From assembly GCF_000348725.1 (NCBI RefSeq), contig NC_020813.1, positions 1 to 64,000 of the forward strand: a stretch of 64,000 nt of DNA, given 5' to 3'. Both the position numbers and the translations under genes were made by a program. This document shows positions 20,176 through 29,661 of this stretch, piece after piece. Each line of letters opens with the position of its first letter. Position 1 is the first letter of the stretch. The stretch is from Pseudobdellovibrio exovorus JSS. GTDB lineage: Bacteria; Bdellovibrionota; Bdellovibrionia; Bdellovibrionales; Bdellovibrionaceae. The notes below the pieces were generated by a model. It was not told where the DNA came from and made no database searches. It saw only the letters and a program-made list of their open reading frames with translations.

Positions 20176-22092
20176 ATGTCAGTGATTTTAGATAGCAAAA
20201 TTCCAAGCGGTTCGATTGATAAAAAATGGACGGATCACAAGTTCAAAATCAAATTAGTAAATCCAGCGAATAAAAGAAAACACAGCGTGATCGTTGTGGG
20301 AACTGGCTTAGCAGGAGCTTCTGCGGCGGCTTCTTTGGGTGAGCTGGGTTATCGTGTAAAAGCTTTTTGTGTGCATGAGTCTCCGCGCCGCGCCCACTCG
20401 GTAGCAGCACAGGGTGGTATCAACGCCGCTAAAAATTACCAAAATGATGGCGACTCGATCTATCGTCTTTTCTATGACACAGTTAAAGGCGGAGACTTCC
20501 GCGCACGCGAAGCTAACGTTTATCGTCTAGCAGAAGTTTCTGTAAACATCATCGACCAAGCGGTAGCACAAGGTGTTCCACTGGCGCGTGATTACGGCGG
20601 ATTATTAGCCAATCGCTCTTTCGGTGGAGCGCAAGTTTCCAGAACATTCTATGCTCGCGGACAAACAGGACAGCAATTGTTGTTGGGTGCGTACTCGTCG
20701 ATGATGAGACAAGTTGACCTTGGCAATGTGCAGTTGAACTCTCGTCGCGAGATGTTGGATTTAGTTGTGATTGATGGAAAAGCGCGTGGAATTATTGTGC
20801 GCAATCTGTTGACGGGCGAACTGGAATCACATGTTGCAGACGCGGTGATTTTGGCAACCGGTGGCTACTCAAACGTATTCTATCTTTCTACAAATGCGAT
20901 GGCCTGTGCGGTAACAGCTGCATGGAAAGCTCACAAACAAGGCTCTTATTTTGCAAACCCTTGTTACACGCAAATCCACCCGACTTGTATTCCTGTTCAT
21001 GGTGAAAACCAGTCGAAATTAACATTGATGTCTGAGTCATTACGTAATGACGGACGCGTTTGGGTTTCTAAAAAACAAGGCGATATGCGCCGTCCATCAG
21101 AAATCCCTGAAAATGAAAGAGATTACTACTTAGAGCGTATTTACCCGAGCTTCGGTAACTTGGCTCCGCGTGACGTTTCGTCCCGCCAAGCGAAGTTCCG
21201 CGTTGATGAAGGTCACGGGGCACAAGGTGAACAAGCGGTTTACTTGGATTTCAAAGACAGTATCAACCGCCTTGGCGAAGATAAAATTGCTGAGCGCTAT
21301 GGAAATCTGTTCCAGATGTACGACAAAATCACAGGTGAAAATCCATACAAACAACCAATGCGCATCTACCCTGCTCCTCACTACACCATGGGTGGCTTGT
21401 GGGTGGACTACAACTTAATGAGTACAATTCCAGGTCTATTTGTTGCCGGCGAAGCGAACTTCTCGGATCACGGAGCGAACAGATTGGGAGCTTCGGCATT
21501 GATGCAAGGTCTAGCAGATGGTTACTTCGTGTTGCCATACACAGTGGGTGATTACATCGCTAATCATAAATTCACTGAGATCAAAGACAATCACGATGCT
21601 CTTCGTACAGCTGAAGAAAACGTAGAAAAAGAAATCAAACACATGATGAGTATCCAAGGAACTCGCACGGTGGAAAGCCTGCATAAAGAGTTAGGTCGTA
21701 TCATGTGGAACAAATGCGGAATGTCTCGTAACAAAGCGGGCTTAACAGAAGCGATTGGTGAAATTGCAGCCTTAAGAAAAACATTCTGGAATGAAGTTCG
21801 TATCCCAGGTGCAGCTAACGAGGTGAACACTGAGTTAGAAAAAGCAGGCCGCGTAGCGGACTTCTTAGAGCTTGGCGAATTGATGTGTCGTGATGCTTTG
21901 GTGCGCGAAGAATCTTGTGGTGGTCACTTCCGTGACGAACACCAAGTAGACGGCGAAGCCAAGCGTGATGACGAAAACTTCTGCCACGTAGCTGCGTGGG
22001 AGTGGAATGGTGATGCTGACAAAGCACAGACACGCCACACAGAAGAGTTGAAATTTGATAACGTTCACTTAGCGACAAGATCGTATAAATAA
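20176..22092 (+). CDS. sdhA: Succinate dehydrogenase/fumarate reductase flavoprotein subunit
   Basis: SdhA oxidises succinate using covalent FAD. The 638-residue protein has the FAD-binding [20 protein letters not shown], the FAD-attachment histidine in [15 protein letters not shown], the active-site region HPTCIPVHG and the C-terminal [10 protein letters not shown]. The length is in the range of the Bacillus/Wolinella-type enzymes. Ten bases separate it from sdhC. Confidence 0.96.
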   Translation: MSVILDSKIPSGSIDKKWTDHKFKIKLVNPANKRKHSVIVVGTGLAGASAAASLGELGYRVKAFCVHESPRRAHSVAAQGGINAAKNYQNDGDSIYRLFYDTVKGGDFRAREANVYRLAEVSVNIIDQAVAQGVPLARDYGGLLANRSFGGAQVSRTFYARGQTGQQLLLGAYSSMMRQVDLGNVQLNSRREMLDLVVIDGKARGIIVRNLLTGELESHVADAVILATGGYSNVFYLSTNAMACAVTAAWKAHKQGSYFANPCYTQIHPTCIPVHGENQSKLTLMSESLRNDGRVWVSKKQGDMRRPSEIPENERDYYLERIYPSFGNLAPRDVSSRQAKFRVDEGHGAQGEQAVYLDFKDSINRLGEDKIAERYGNLFQMYDKITGENPYKQPMRIYPAPHYTMGGLWVDYNLMSTIPGLFVAGEANFSDHGANRLGASALMQGLADGYFVLPYTVGDYIANHKFTEIKDNHDALRTAEENVEKEIKHMMSIQGTRTVESLHKELGRIMWNKCGMSRNKAGLTEAIGEIAALRKTFWNEVRIPGAANEVNTELEKAGRVADFLELGELMCRDALVREESCGGHFRDEHQVDGEAKRDDENFCHVAAWEWNGDADKAQTRHTEELKFDNVHLATRSYK

Positions 22093-22114
22093 GCTAAAGA
22101 CAAGGCAGATGACG

Positions 22115-22906
22115 ATGGAAGCGAAAAAAAATATCAATCTGAAGTTAAAAGTATGGCGTCAAAAAGGTGCTGGAACCAAAGGTCAGTTCGTAACTTATGA
22201 AGCGAATGGTATCTCTCCGGACGCCTCTTTTTTAGAGATGTTAGACTATGTCAATGAAGGCCTTATCCAAAAAGGTGATGATCCAATCGTATTCGACCAT
22301 GATTGCCGTGAAGGTATCTGTGGAAGCTGCGGTTTTATGATCAATGGAAATGCTCATGGACCTGAACGTGGAACAACGGTCTGTCAGCTTCACATGCGTC
22401 ACTTCAAAGATGGCGAAGAGCTTGTCCTTGAACCATGGAGAGCCAAAGCATTCCCAATCATTAAAGACTTGATGTGTGACCGCTCAGCCCTAGATCGCAT
22501 TATCTCATCTGGTGGATACATCTCTGTTAATACTGGAAATGCACAAGATGCGAATAACTTACCAATTCCTAAACCAGATGCAGACGAGGCGTTCTTGTCG
22601 GCAGCTTGTATCGGTTGTGGAGCCTGCGTCGCTTCTTGTAAAAACGCCTCTGCGGCTCTGTTTACAAGTGCGAAGATCACTCACATGGCTTTACTTCCTC
22701 AAGGTAAGGTCGAGCGCGGTCAACGTGCTTTGAACATGGTTTCACAAATGGATGCAGAGGGCTTTGGTGCTTGTACAAGTACAGGGGCTTGCTCGGCTTC
22801 ATGTCCAAAGGATATTTCATTAATCAATATCGCGAAAATGAACCGCGAATACCTATTAGCGACCATCACCCAGAAGGAAGAGATGGCCGAAGGTGGGGCT
22901 GGCTAG
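22115..22906 (+). CDS. sdhB: Succinate dehydrogenase iron-sulfur subunit
   Basis: SdhB carries three iron-sulfur clusters between FAD and quinone. The 263-residue protein has the 2Fe-2S motif [15 protein letters not shown] with the later C in GTTVCQLHM, the 4Fe-4S motif [13 protein letters not shown] and the [13 protein letters not shown] cluster site. ATG 22115 is preferred to ATG 22109 because of spacing from AAGG at 22102-22105. Its TAG stop is the first codon of a dispersed repeat, and a terminator follows. Confidence 0.95.
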   Translation: MEAKKNINLKLKVWRQKGAGTKGQFVTYEANGISPDASFLEMLDYVNEGLIQKGDDPIVFDHDCREGICGSCGFMINGNAHGPERGTTVCQLHMRHFKDGEELVLEPWRAKAFPIIKDLMCDRSALDRIISSGGYISVNTGNAQDANNLPIPKPDADEAFLSAACIGCGACVASCKNASAALFTSAKITHMALLPQGKVERGQRALNMVSQMDAEGFGACTSTGACSASCPKDISLINIAKMNREYLLATITQKEEMAEGGAG

Positions 22907-22930
22907 GTGCCAGGCCCTGTTTACGGACGC
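22904..22930 (+). repeat. Stop-codon-anchored repeat, TAGGTGCCAGGCC family
   Basis: 27 bp starting on the sdhB stop codon. The identical 27-mer occurs on the minus strand at 48125-48151 (dnaB stop). Two-mismatch copies lie at 34057 and 54110, again starting on stop codons. Confidence 0.9.
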
Positions 22931-22936
22931 ACTGCC

Positions 22937-22964
22937 AAAAAGGGAGCGACAAGCTCCCTTTTTA
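22937..22964 (+). terminator. Rho-independent terminator after sdhB
   Basis: AAAAAGGGAGC and GCTCCCTTTTT pair around a GACAA loop with a T run on the 3' side. It directly follows the repeat. Confidence 0.88.
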
Positions 22965-22995
22965 TTTTGTATAATCGCATTAAAGGAGTTTAAGG

Positions 22996-23940
22996 ATGAA
23001 CGACTTTATTAAGATCTTTTTGGTTCTTTGTGGCGTTGTGGCCTCGTTTTTATTTGGTCGTAGTTTTGGTGAAAAGACTTTCAAAGAAACACCGGATTAC
23101 AGATCTGTTGTGCAAAGTAATGAAGAATTAAACTTTGCTCGCAGTGATTTAGAAAACATCAAAATCAAATTACAAAACGTCACCGACACGGCCGCCAACA
23201 AAAAAACGGATGAGCTGTTAACACAGATCTTTCAAATTTTTGAATCGGACATGGGTTTAAAAATCCAAAATAAAGATCAGATCGTACAAAAAGCGGCTGA
23301 TGTCGCAAAGACAGCCGAAGAAAAAACAACCGCATTGGCTGCTGCCGAGGCAAAACTAAAATCGGTAGCCACCGCTGCAAATGATGAAAAAAAAGAAGAC
23401 ACTCAAGAAGCCGAAAAGTCAGCTGTTCGTACAGCGAAAAATTGGACGCGCACGAATCTGAACAAGTTTAAATCTTACGAGTGGATGGTGACAAACTCTT
23501 CTGGAAACACATCGACACTGAGCGATCTTAAAAAAGTTCAGATCCGCAATATCGCCTCTTTTTTACGAGATGCCGAGGTAGCGGATACACAGTGTGAAAG
23601 CTTCTATGGATCTTACAAAGGCAGCGTGCGCGACATCGACAATCGCTATTTTGGTTCGATGGAATTTGAGTTAAAACGCAACGAAGACAGCGAAAATCTT
23701 GCCGGAAAAGTTTCATGGTACAACAACGATCAAGCCTTTTCTGAAAATCTACGCAATGACTGTGGTAAAAAAATAGATGGACTCAGTGGGCGTGTCTTTT
23801 CGATCAGTGCCGATAAATACGTGCAGATCTACAAACTCAATAACTTCGACAAAACTGCCGGAAACTTCTACGAAGTTCTACCCAACGGCACAACGAAGAT
23901 CATCGGATCTTTTGTGTTGAATCGTGTGGATAAGTTTTAA
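22996..23940 (+). CDS. Membrane-anchored coiled-coil protein, function unknown
   Basis: The 314-residue protein has one N-terminal membrane segment (IFLVLCGVVASFLFGRSFG), a charged, alanine-rich coiled-coil region about residues 30-140 and a globular C-terminal domain with two cysteines (DTQCESF and NDCGKKI) that could form a disulfide. Topology suggests an inner-membrane anchor with a periplasmic C-domain. GGAGTTTAAGG precedes the ATG. A terminator lies on each side, so it is a single-gene unit. No family was recognised. Confidence 0.75.
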   Translation: MNDFIKIFLVLCGVVASFLFGRSFGEKTFKETPDYRSVVQSNEELNFARSDLENIKIKLQNVTDTAANKKTDELLTQIFQIFESDMGLKIQNKDQIVQKAADVAKTAEEKTTALAAAEAKLKSVATAANDEKKEDTQEAEKSAVRTAKNWTRTNLNKFKSYEWMVTNSSGNTSTLSDLKKVQIRNIASFLRDAEVADTQCESFYGSYKGSVRDIDNRYFGSMEFELKRNEDSENLAGKVSWYNNDQAFSENLRNDCGKKIDGLSGRVFSISADKYVQIYKLNNFDKTAGNFYEVLPNGTTKIIGSFVLNRVDKF

Positions 23941-23975
23941 CAGACAAATTTTAAGCCTTCCGAAGCTTCAGACAG

Positions 23976-24022
23976 CTGTAAAATAAAAAAGGGACTTGAT
24001 CAGTCCCTTTTTTATTTTACAG
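23976..24022. terminator. Long symmetrical (bidirectional) terminator
   Basis: A 47-bp perfect inverted repeat has arms CTGTAAAATAAAAAAGGGACT and its complement around TGATC. A runs and T runs on both sides would let it terminate transcripts from either direction. Confidence 0.85.
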
Positions 24023-24142
24023 AACTCGTTTCGGAATGCTTAAAAATTACTGGTTACAAATGGGTAGGTATTCGTCTGTGCAACAAAACGTGACATTGTC
24101 TAAATAGTCAACTTGGTTTACTATATTGATATAGGAGGCCAA

Positions 24143-24973
24143 ATGAAGACCTTTATTTATCAGAATCAGAAGCTGAACTATGTGGATCAGGGGCGCGGTG
24201 AAACTATTGTTTTTGTGCATGGTACGCCAACAAGCTCTAGCGAATATGAACAGGTCATTGCGGAGCTATCCAAAGATTATCGCTGTCTGGCTTTAGATCA
24301 TTTAGGGTTTGGCTTATCGGATAAACCTGAAAATGGCGACTATACAATATCGGCTCATCAAAAACGCTTGGAGTCTTGGCTTCAGCATTTACAGATCAAA
24401 CAGCTTCATTTATTTGTACACGATTTTGGCGGAGTGATCGGCTTACCGCTTTTACAGAAAAGCGATCTGCAAATCAAATCTGTAACACTTGCGAATACAT
24501 GGCTTTGGCCATTGATTGAAACTGAGCCACAGATGCAATCGCAGAAAGCTCTAGTGACTTCAGGAGTCTTTCCCTTTCTTTATCGTCACTTTAATTTTTC
24601 AGCGAAAGTGTTGTTAAAAATGGCTTGGGGAAAAAGACGGCCATTGAGCCGCCAGAGACATAGATTTTATAGGAATCATTTTCCCAATCGAAAATCACGC
24701 GAAGGAACAGTTGGCTTTTTGAAGTCGCTATTTGATTTTACAAATCCTTGCTGGCAGCAGCCGTCTGTTTTACAAACTTTAAAAAACAAACCTGTACAAT
24801 TTATTTGGGGAGAGGCGGATAAACTGATCTCTTCACGCAATTTACAAAGATGGCATGAGTCTTTGCCGGAATCCAAGATTTACAAACTTCATGATGTCGG
24901 GCACTTTGTTGCAGAAGAGGCTCCTGAAGACGTAATCGAAAAACTAAAACAATTTATTGATCAAAACAAATGA
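24143..24973 (+). CDS. Alpha/beta hydrolase, haloalkane-dehalogenase-like
   Basis: The 276-residue protein follows the haloalkane dehalogenase/Renilla luciferase plan: oxyanion loop HGTPTSS, CLALDHLGFGLSDKP, nucleophile D94 in FVHDFGGVIG, IWGEADKL with the acid, and H254 in DVGHFVAEEAP. True dehalogenases have HGNPTSS and a Trp after the nucleophile Asp for halide binding; here these are Thr and Phe, so halide hydrolysis is doubtful. ATG 24143 follows AGGAGG. It overlaps a MarR gene by 4 bases. Confidence 0.82.
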   Translation: MKTFIYQNQKLNYVDQGRGETIVFVHGTPTSSSEYEQVIAELSKDYRCLALDHLGFGLSDKPENGDYTISAHQKRLESWLQHLQIKQLHLFVHDFGGVIGLPLLQKSDLQIKSVTLANTWLWPLIETEPQMQSQKALVTSGVFPFLYRHFNFSAKVLLKMAWGKRRPLSRQRHRFYRNHFPNRKSREGTVGFLKSLFDFTNPCWQQPSVLQTLKNKPVQFIWGEADKLISSRNLQRWHESLPESKIYKLHDVGHFVAEEAPEDVIEKLKQFIDQNK

Positions 24974-25440
24974 AAAAAAAACATCACATAAATGAAATAG
25001 AAGTTGAAGCTTCCAAAATAAATCTTAAACAGCCTCTAGGTAGATTTTTAATAATTCTATTTCGTCAGTTTGAAGAGGAGCTGATGGCCGAGCTTTCAAA
25101 AAAGGGTCACAGAACTATTTCTGCGGCTGACCTAAATGTGCTTCGCCATATAGATCCAAAGGGGATTTCAGCTAATCGCATTGCCGAGCTTGCAGGAGTC
25201 AGCAAACAAGCGATCAGTAAACAGATAAATAAATTGGATAAAGACGGCTTAATAAAAAGAGAAGTCGATACAGAAGATCAGCGCGCACAACAAATCGCCT
25301 TCACCAAGAAAGGTGAAAAACTGATTTATGACAGCATTGCGATTATTGAAAAAATAGAAAATAGATTTGCGAATATTTTAGGTGGAAGTGCGCAATTAGA
25401 AAAAGTTAAAAGCTCTTTAAATCGTCTGATTGATAAATAA
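24970..25440 (+). CDS. MarR-family transcriptional regulator
   Basis: The 156-residue protein has the MarR winged-helix plan: GISANRIAELAGVSKQAISK as the recognition helix region, KLDKDGLIKREVDTEDQRAQQ as the wing, and long flanking dimer helices. Its ATG overlaps the hydrolase stop (ATGA), so it probably controls its own operon in response to a small molecule that the hydrolase handles. Confidence 0.88.
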   Translation: MKKKHHINEIEVEASKINLKQPLGRFLIILFRQFEEELMAELSKKGHRTISAADLNVLRHIDPKGISANRIAELAGVSKQAISKQINKLDKDGLIKREVDTEDQRAQQIAFTKKGEKLIYDSIAIIEKIENRFANILGGSAQLEKVKSSLNRLIDK

Positions 25441-25474
25441 AAACCCCTGAAGTCGTCCTAACGTCAGGGGTTTT
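25439..25474 (+). terminator. Rho-independent terminator after marR gene
   Basis: AAAACCCCTGA pairs with TCAGGGGTTTT around a 13-base loop, followed by T-rich sequence. Confidence 0.85.
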
Positions 25475-25556
25475 CTTTTTTTCTTTGCAGATCGGCTTAT
25501 GTGAGCAGGGAGTTTTTTCTTCAGTCGCAACAACAATAACTAAAGGAAAAAACTAT

Positions 25557-25814
25557 TTAAGCTTTCTTGCGATACTCGGGCGAGTGACCTTCTTCTGTGC
25601 TTCCCTCATCCTGAGTGAAATCAAAAGAAAGTTGTTTGCTAGTGAAGTTAACGATTTTCTCTGGGTGCCTCTGAATTTCTTTTCTTTCAGAGGGAGTTTG
25701 CACGTTAACACCAGTAGACTGTTTAATTAGATATTTCATAAACGCTTCTTTGGCCGCATCAGAAGCTTGAGGGTTAAAACCCATCTCTTTCATTAAATCG
25801 CCGGCTTTTTTCAT
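25557..25814 (-). CDS. Small conserved-looking hypothetical protein
   Basis: An 85-residue, mostly helical and charged soluble protein (KKAGDLMKEMGFNPQASDAAKEAF at the N-terminus gives the flavour in two parts). GAGGGG lies 5 bases before its ATG, supporting it as real. It has no signal peptide or recognised domain. It converges on the marR terminator. Confidence 0.6.
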   Translation of the reverse strand: MKKAGDLMKEMGFNPQASDAAKEAFMKYLIKQSTGVNVQTPSERKEIQRHPEKIVNFTSKQLSFDFTQDEGSTEEGHSPEYRKKA

Positions 25815-26175
25815 AGTTCCCCTCTTCCTTGAAGTACTTTGTGTCCGCTTAAAATTAAATTTTTAGGATGAAAGTCTAGGTAGAAGGTCGAAGATGAAGA
25901 TCAATGATGCTGTCTGTTTGTAAGACTCTTGATGCGGGATGTGGGGGTTAACCGTCGCCGTATTGCGCATTTTTGTTCGAGCTATAACGACTTGTTATGT
26001 GCGGTCGCGTTAAGTGTAGGAAAACACTAAAGAAAGACGCGTTGCAAGATAAAATGTCAACCGCTTTTAGTCCAGATTCATGGTCCAGATTAAAAAAGAG
26101 ATAGTCACTCGACTCTACGATGGTACTATTTTGGAACCAACAAACACAGTTCTGTCTCAGGGAAGGAGAACAAAC
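25815..26175. other. Intergenic region upstream of the subtilase
   Basis: About 360 bp without a convincing gene. It holds the leader of the small minus-strand gene, a weak hairpin at 26006-26041 (AGTGT/ACACT flanked by CGCG words) and an 8-bp direct repeat TCCAGATT at 26071-26078 and 26084-26091. The subtilase frame is open back to 26080, but the ribosome-binding site and signal peptide place the start at 26176. Confidence 0.4.
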
Positions 26176-27816
26176 ATGCTCAATGGAAGAGCCATTAAAT
26201 TTTTCGCGACTGCGTCTTTAGCTTTGTCAGTAACGGCAACAGCTCATGCTAACTTAGAACAGGTTGAAGCTGTACCAGGCGAATATATCGTACGCCTTAA
26301 GCCATCTATTAAAGAGATGAGCGCAACTCAAGTTGCTCGTTCTTTAGGTGCTTATGTTAAATCGACAATTCCTTCACAGAACATCGTAGTAGTTAAAAGA
26401 GCTACTTTCGAAACAGCGGACTCAGCTATTAAAACAATGGCTCAAAGTTCACTAGTTGATGTTGTGGAACCAAACTACATTTATAGAATCAACAAAACTT
26501 CAAACGATCCAATGATGGAGCAACTTTGGGGTTTAAAAAACTTCGGTCAAAAAGATCCTAAAGGCCAAGTTGGTGTTGCTGGTATTGACGTAGGTAACAT
26601 TGAACAAGCATGGGACATCACAACTGGTGATCCTAATATGGTGATCGCGGTTATCGATACAGGTGTTGATTTCAATCACCCTGATTTGAAACCAAACCTT
26701 TGGGTAAATGAAGCTGAGGCTAACGGCCAAGCTGGTATCGATGACGACAACAATGGTGTTATCGACGATATCCATGGTTACAACTCAATCACAAACACTG
26801 GTAATGCAACGGATGACCAAGGTCACGGTTCTCACTGTGCTGGTACTATCGCTGCTAAAGGTGATAATGGTATCGGTATCGTAGGTGTTGTTTGGGATGC
26901 GAAAATCATGGCAGTTAAATTCTTGGACAGAAATGGTTCAGGAACTTTAGAAAACGCTCTTAAATCTATCGACTACGCAACTAAAATGGGTGCGAAAGTG
27001 ATGAGTAACTCTTGGGGTGGCGGCGGATTCTCGCAAACTCTATTAGATGCTATCAAAAGATCAAATGAAGCTGGCGCGATCTTCATCGCAGCTGCTGGTA
27101 ACTCAAACCAAGATAACGATGCTCGCCCTGCATACCCTGCTACTTATGATGTTCCAAATATCATTTCTGTAGCGGCTATCGACAACAAAGGTGCGAAAGC
27201 AAGTTTCTCTAGCTATGGTAAACGTACAGTTCACATCGGTGCACCTGGTGTTAACGTTTGGTCTTCTACTGGCGGTAGCTACGCTTCTTTCTCTGGAACT
27301 TCAATGGCGACTCCACACGTATCAGGTGTTGCAGCATTGGTTTGGGGATATGAGCCAAGCTTAACAGCGTTGGAATTAAAACAACGTCTTTTAGCTACAG
27401 CGACTCCAATCGCTGGTTTGAAAAACAGAGTAAGAACTAATGGTATGGTTAACGCTTACGCGGCTTTGACTAACACAGTTCCACCACCAGATGTAAACGA
27501 TCCAGCTAACTGGAACTCTGTTCCTGCTGAATACGCATCTTCTAGCCCATACGCTAAAAACACGAACGAGACTTACGAAGTTCATGTTGAAGGTGCTAAC
27601 GAATTCGCATTGTACTTTGAAAAGTTCGACACAGAAGCCAACTATGATACTTTACAGTTGGTTGCTGCTGACGGAACTATCATCCAGACCCTGAGCGGAA
27701 ACAATGATGACGTGTTCTCTGCTCCGGTGACTGGAAACTATGTAAAACTAGTTTTCAAATCTGATGCTTCAGTTGAAAAAACTGGTTGGAAAATCACTAA
27801 AATCGCAATTCGCTAA
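26176..27816 (+). CDS. Secreted subtilisin-like serine protease (S8) with CUB-like C-terminus
   Basis: A 546-residue exported protease. It has a signal peptide cleaved after AHA, an I9-type propeptide (PGEYIVRLKPS to VVEPNYIYRIN), and an S8 catalytic domain with D161 (VIDTGVDFNHPDL), H217 (GHGSHCAGT), oxyanion N309 (AAAGNSN) and S376 (SGTSMATPHVSG). The last 80 residues (FDTEANYDTLQL, VKLVFKSDASVEKTGW) resemble a CUB/pre-peptidase-type beta domain. AAGGAG precedes the ATG. A digestive or processing role outside the cytoplasm fits a predator. Confidence 0.92.
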   Translation: MLNGRAIKFFATASLALSVTATAHANLEQVEAVPGEYIVRLKPSIKEMSATQVARSLGAYVKSTIPSQNIVVVKRATFETADSAIKTMAQSSLVDVVEPNYIYRINKTSNDPMMEQLWGLKNFGQKDPKGQVGVAGIDVGNIEQAWDITTGDPNMVIAVIDTGVDFNHPDLKPNLWVNEAEANGQAGIDDDNNGVIDDIHGYNSITNTGNATDDQGHGSHCAGTIAAKGDNGIGIVGVVWDAKIMAVKFLDRNGSGTLENALKSIDYATKMGAKVMSNSWGGGGFSQTLLDAIKRSNEAGAIFIAAAGNSNQDNDARPAYPATYDVPNIISVAAIDNKGAKASFSSYGKRTVHIGAPGVNVWSSTGGSYASFSGTSMATPHVSGVAALVWGYEPSLTALELKQRLLATATPIAGLKNRVRTNGMVNAYAALTNTVPPPDVNDPANWNSVPAEYASSSPYAKNTNETYEVHVEGANEFALYFEKFDTEANYDTLQLVAADGTIIQTLSGNNDDVFSAPVTGNYVKLVFKSDASVEKTGWKITKIAIR

Positions 27817-27864
27817 TTAAGATATTTAGACGAAATTTCGATTACAAAAAGTATTAAAAGTACT

Positions 27865-27897
27865 ACAAAAGAGGAGCAAGCCAGCTCCTCTTTTTGT
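27865..27897 (+). terminator. Rho-independent terminator after the protease
   Basis: ACAAAAGAGGAGC and GCTCCTCTTTTTGT pair around AAGCCA, with T runs after. Confidence 0.88.
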
Positions 27898-28027
27898 TTT
27901 TAAAAGCAAAAAATCAAGTCGCCAGCAAGAGTAGAAACTCTAACTTCAAGTCTAAAGGTCCCCCCTAGCAGAACCTGTTTAATGCTCGACTAGTACTATC
28001 ATGTTACACTTAGAAATACAGAACGTG

Positions 28028-28666
28028 ATGAGTATGAAAACGCTAAAGAAGAACTTTTTTAAAAGAAATTTTCTAGCTTTCCCTAAGGGAAATTTGCATA
28101 TCTTTGCTATTTTCATTCTAGCTTTTGGCCTTTGTTTGGTGGCCAAAGCGGAAGAGTTCGATTTAGATGTTCTAGACTTAGATGTAGTCAGCACCGATTC
28201 AATCAAAACGATTTCATTTCATAATGAGACGTTTTTTATAAATGTTGATAAAAAAGATGCCAATGAAGATTTGAAGACCCTGTATTTACACATGGAGGGT
28301 GCGGGAAACTTTTCTAAGCGCTTGGTTTATCATAAGTTTAAACAAGAAAATGGCGTGCTCGGGGTCGTTCAAGAAACAAAATCCTTTTTTACAGATTTAA
28401 AAAAAGACAGTCCGACGGCAGAGTTTCGCGTTTACACCGCTGCGGATAAAGTCACGAAGTGTATTGAGTTCGTCTATGAACGAGGAACACATTGGCAATA
28501 TGTATTAGTGAAAGTTAGCCCTGAAGAGGATGGCAAGATAAGCATGTCAGAGTATGCCCATCGTGCAGAATTGGCGAATCAAACAATTTCTTTCGAAGAA
28601 TTTAAAGCCGAGAATATGCAGAAACGCGAGGCTCTGTGGAAAGAACTTCGCGAGCTACCATTTTAG
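28028..28666 (+). CDS. Secreted protein of unknown function
   Basis: A 212-residue protein with a long basic N-region, a hydrophobic segment and probable cleavage at AKA-EE near residue 42. The mature part is acidic, then mixed alpha/beta; it has one cysteine (TKCIEFVYERG). ATG 28028 and ATG 28034 are both possible, with a weak ribosome-binding site. No family recognised. It converges on the alpha/beta hydrolase gene. Confidence 0.65.
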   Translation: MSMKTLKKNFFKRNFLAFPKGNLHIFAIFILAFGLCLVAKAEEFDLDVLDLDVVSTDSIKTISFHNETFFINVDKKDANEDLKTLYLHMEGAGNFSKRLVYHKFKQENGVLGVVQETKSFFTDLKKDSPTAEFRVYTAADKVTKCIEFVYERGTHWQYVLVKVSPEEDGKISMSEYAHRAELANQTISFEEFKAENMQKREALWKELRELPF

Positions 28667-28698
28667 ATTTTTAAAAAAGCGAGTTTGTAAGTAGTCGT

Positions 28699-29661
28699 TT
28701 AAGTCGTCTTATGACGAGCCAAAAAATCTGCCAGCTTCAAGTTCACATAATCTGGGAAATCCAGCTGACTGCAGTGGGACCCATAGGGAATCAATAAAAA
28801 TTCAGAATGTTTAACAAGATCATGCATCTCGCGCTGAAAAGATGTTGGTGTGATCATGTCGCGGTCGCCAGCAATAACGAATGTAGGGCAAGCCACACGA
28901 GGCAGAACATCAGTTGCGTCGAACTTTAAAAGCTGTTCAAAGAGTTCAAAGAAATAAGGTAATTCAAGACGAGAAACTCCCCGTCCATACATTTCGATGT
29001 CTTTAAATTGAGTTAGCTTGATGTTGAAACCACCGGATAATGCGGCAATTTGAAAGGCCACGGGATTGTCTATCAACCCTTTCCACAGATTATTCCACAG
29101 ATCAGGGTACTTGCGATGTTGCTCGCGGATAAAATGGAAAAGAGGTTCGACAAATTCAAGTCCAAAAAGCTTTTTCAAGGGATTACGGGCAAAACCATTA
29201 ATAAAGGTCATAGAGGAAAACAGCTCAGGAAACTGCTCGTAAGTTTTAATCAAATAGGGAACGCCGAAGCTGTGGCCTACAAAATGAGCCTGCTTTAGAT
29301 TCAAATGTTTTAAAAGTCCTTTGATATCAAAAGCTAAGTGTTCGTAAGTTAAGTTGTTGAGGTTATTCACTGGAGTACTTTTGTGGTGACCACGAATATC
29401 AAATAAAATCACCTGATGAGTTTTTGAAAAGTATTCGACCTGATTGTGCCAGTGATTCATCAGACAGGCGATGCCGTAAATGAAAACAAGAGGTTCACCT
29501 TTTCCACGCACTTCATAATAAATCGGTGTTCCGTCAATCGCATTAAAATAGCCAGTTTGCTTTTCAATAAATTGTGGAGATCCAGATGCAGAGGCTTCGG
29601 ATTCAGATTTTTTGCTGGAAGAAGACACTGATGAAGACGAGGTGTTTTTTTTCTGGCTCAT
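28699..29661 (-). CDS. Alpha/beta hydrolase
   Basis: The 320-residue protein has a serine-rich, low-complexity N-terminus of about 28 residues, then a standard alpha/beta hydrolase: nucleophile Ser in FVGHSFGVPYLI, the acid in IAGDRDMITP and the His in PYGSHCSQLDFP. It resembles esterases and carboxylesterases of the BioH/3-oxoadipate lactonase group; the substrate is unknown. The ATG overlaps the stop of the FHA gene (ATGA), so both are co-translated. Confidence 0.85.
   Translation of the reverse strand: MSQKKNTSSSSVSSSSKKSESEASASGSPQFIEKQTGYFNAIDGTPIYYEVRGKGEPLVFIYGIACLMNHWHNQVEYFSKTHQVILFDIRGHHKSTPVNNLNNLTYEHLAFDIKGLLKHLNLKQAHFVGHSFGVPYLIKTYEQFPELFSSMTFINGFARNPLKKLFGLEFVEPLFHFIREQHRKYPDLWNNLWKGLIDNPVAFQIAALSGGFNIKLTQFKDIEMYGRGVSRLELPYFFELFEQLLKFDATDVLPRVACPTFVIAGDRDMITPTSFQREMHDLVKHSEFLLIPYGSHCSQLDFPDYVNLKLADFLARHKTT

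Noticed and set aside
24143-24973. True haloalkane dehalogenase (DhaA-like)
   Set aside because: The halide-stabilising Asn and Trp are replaced, so only the broader hydrolase family was called.
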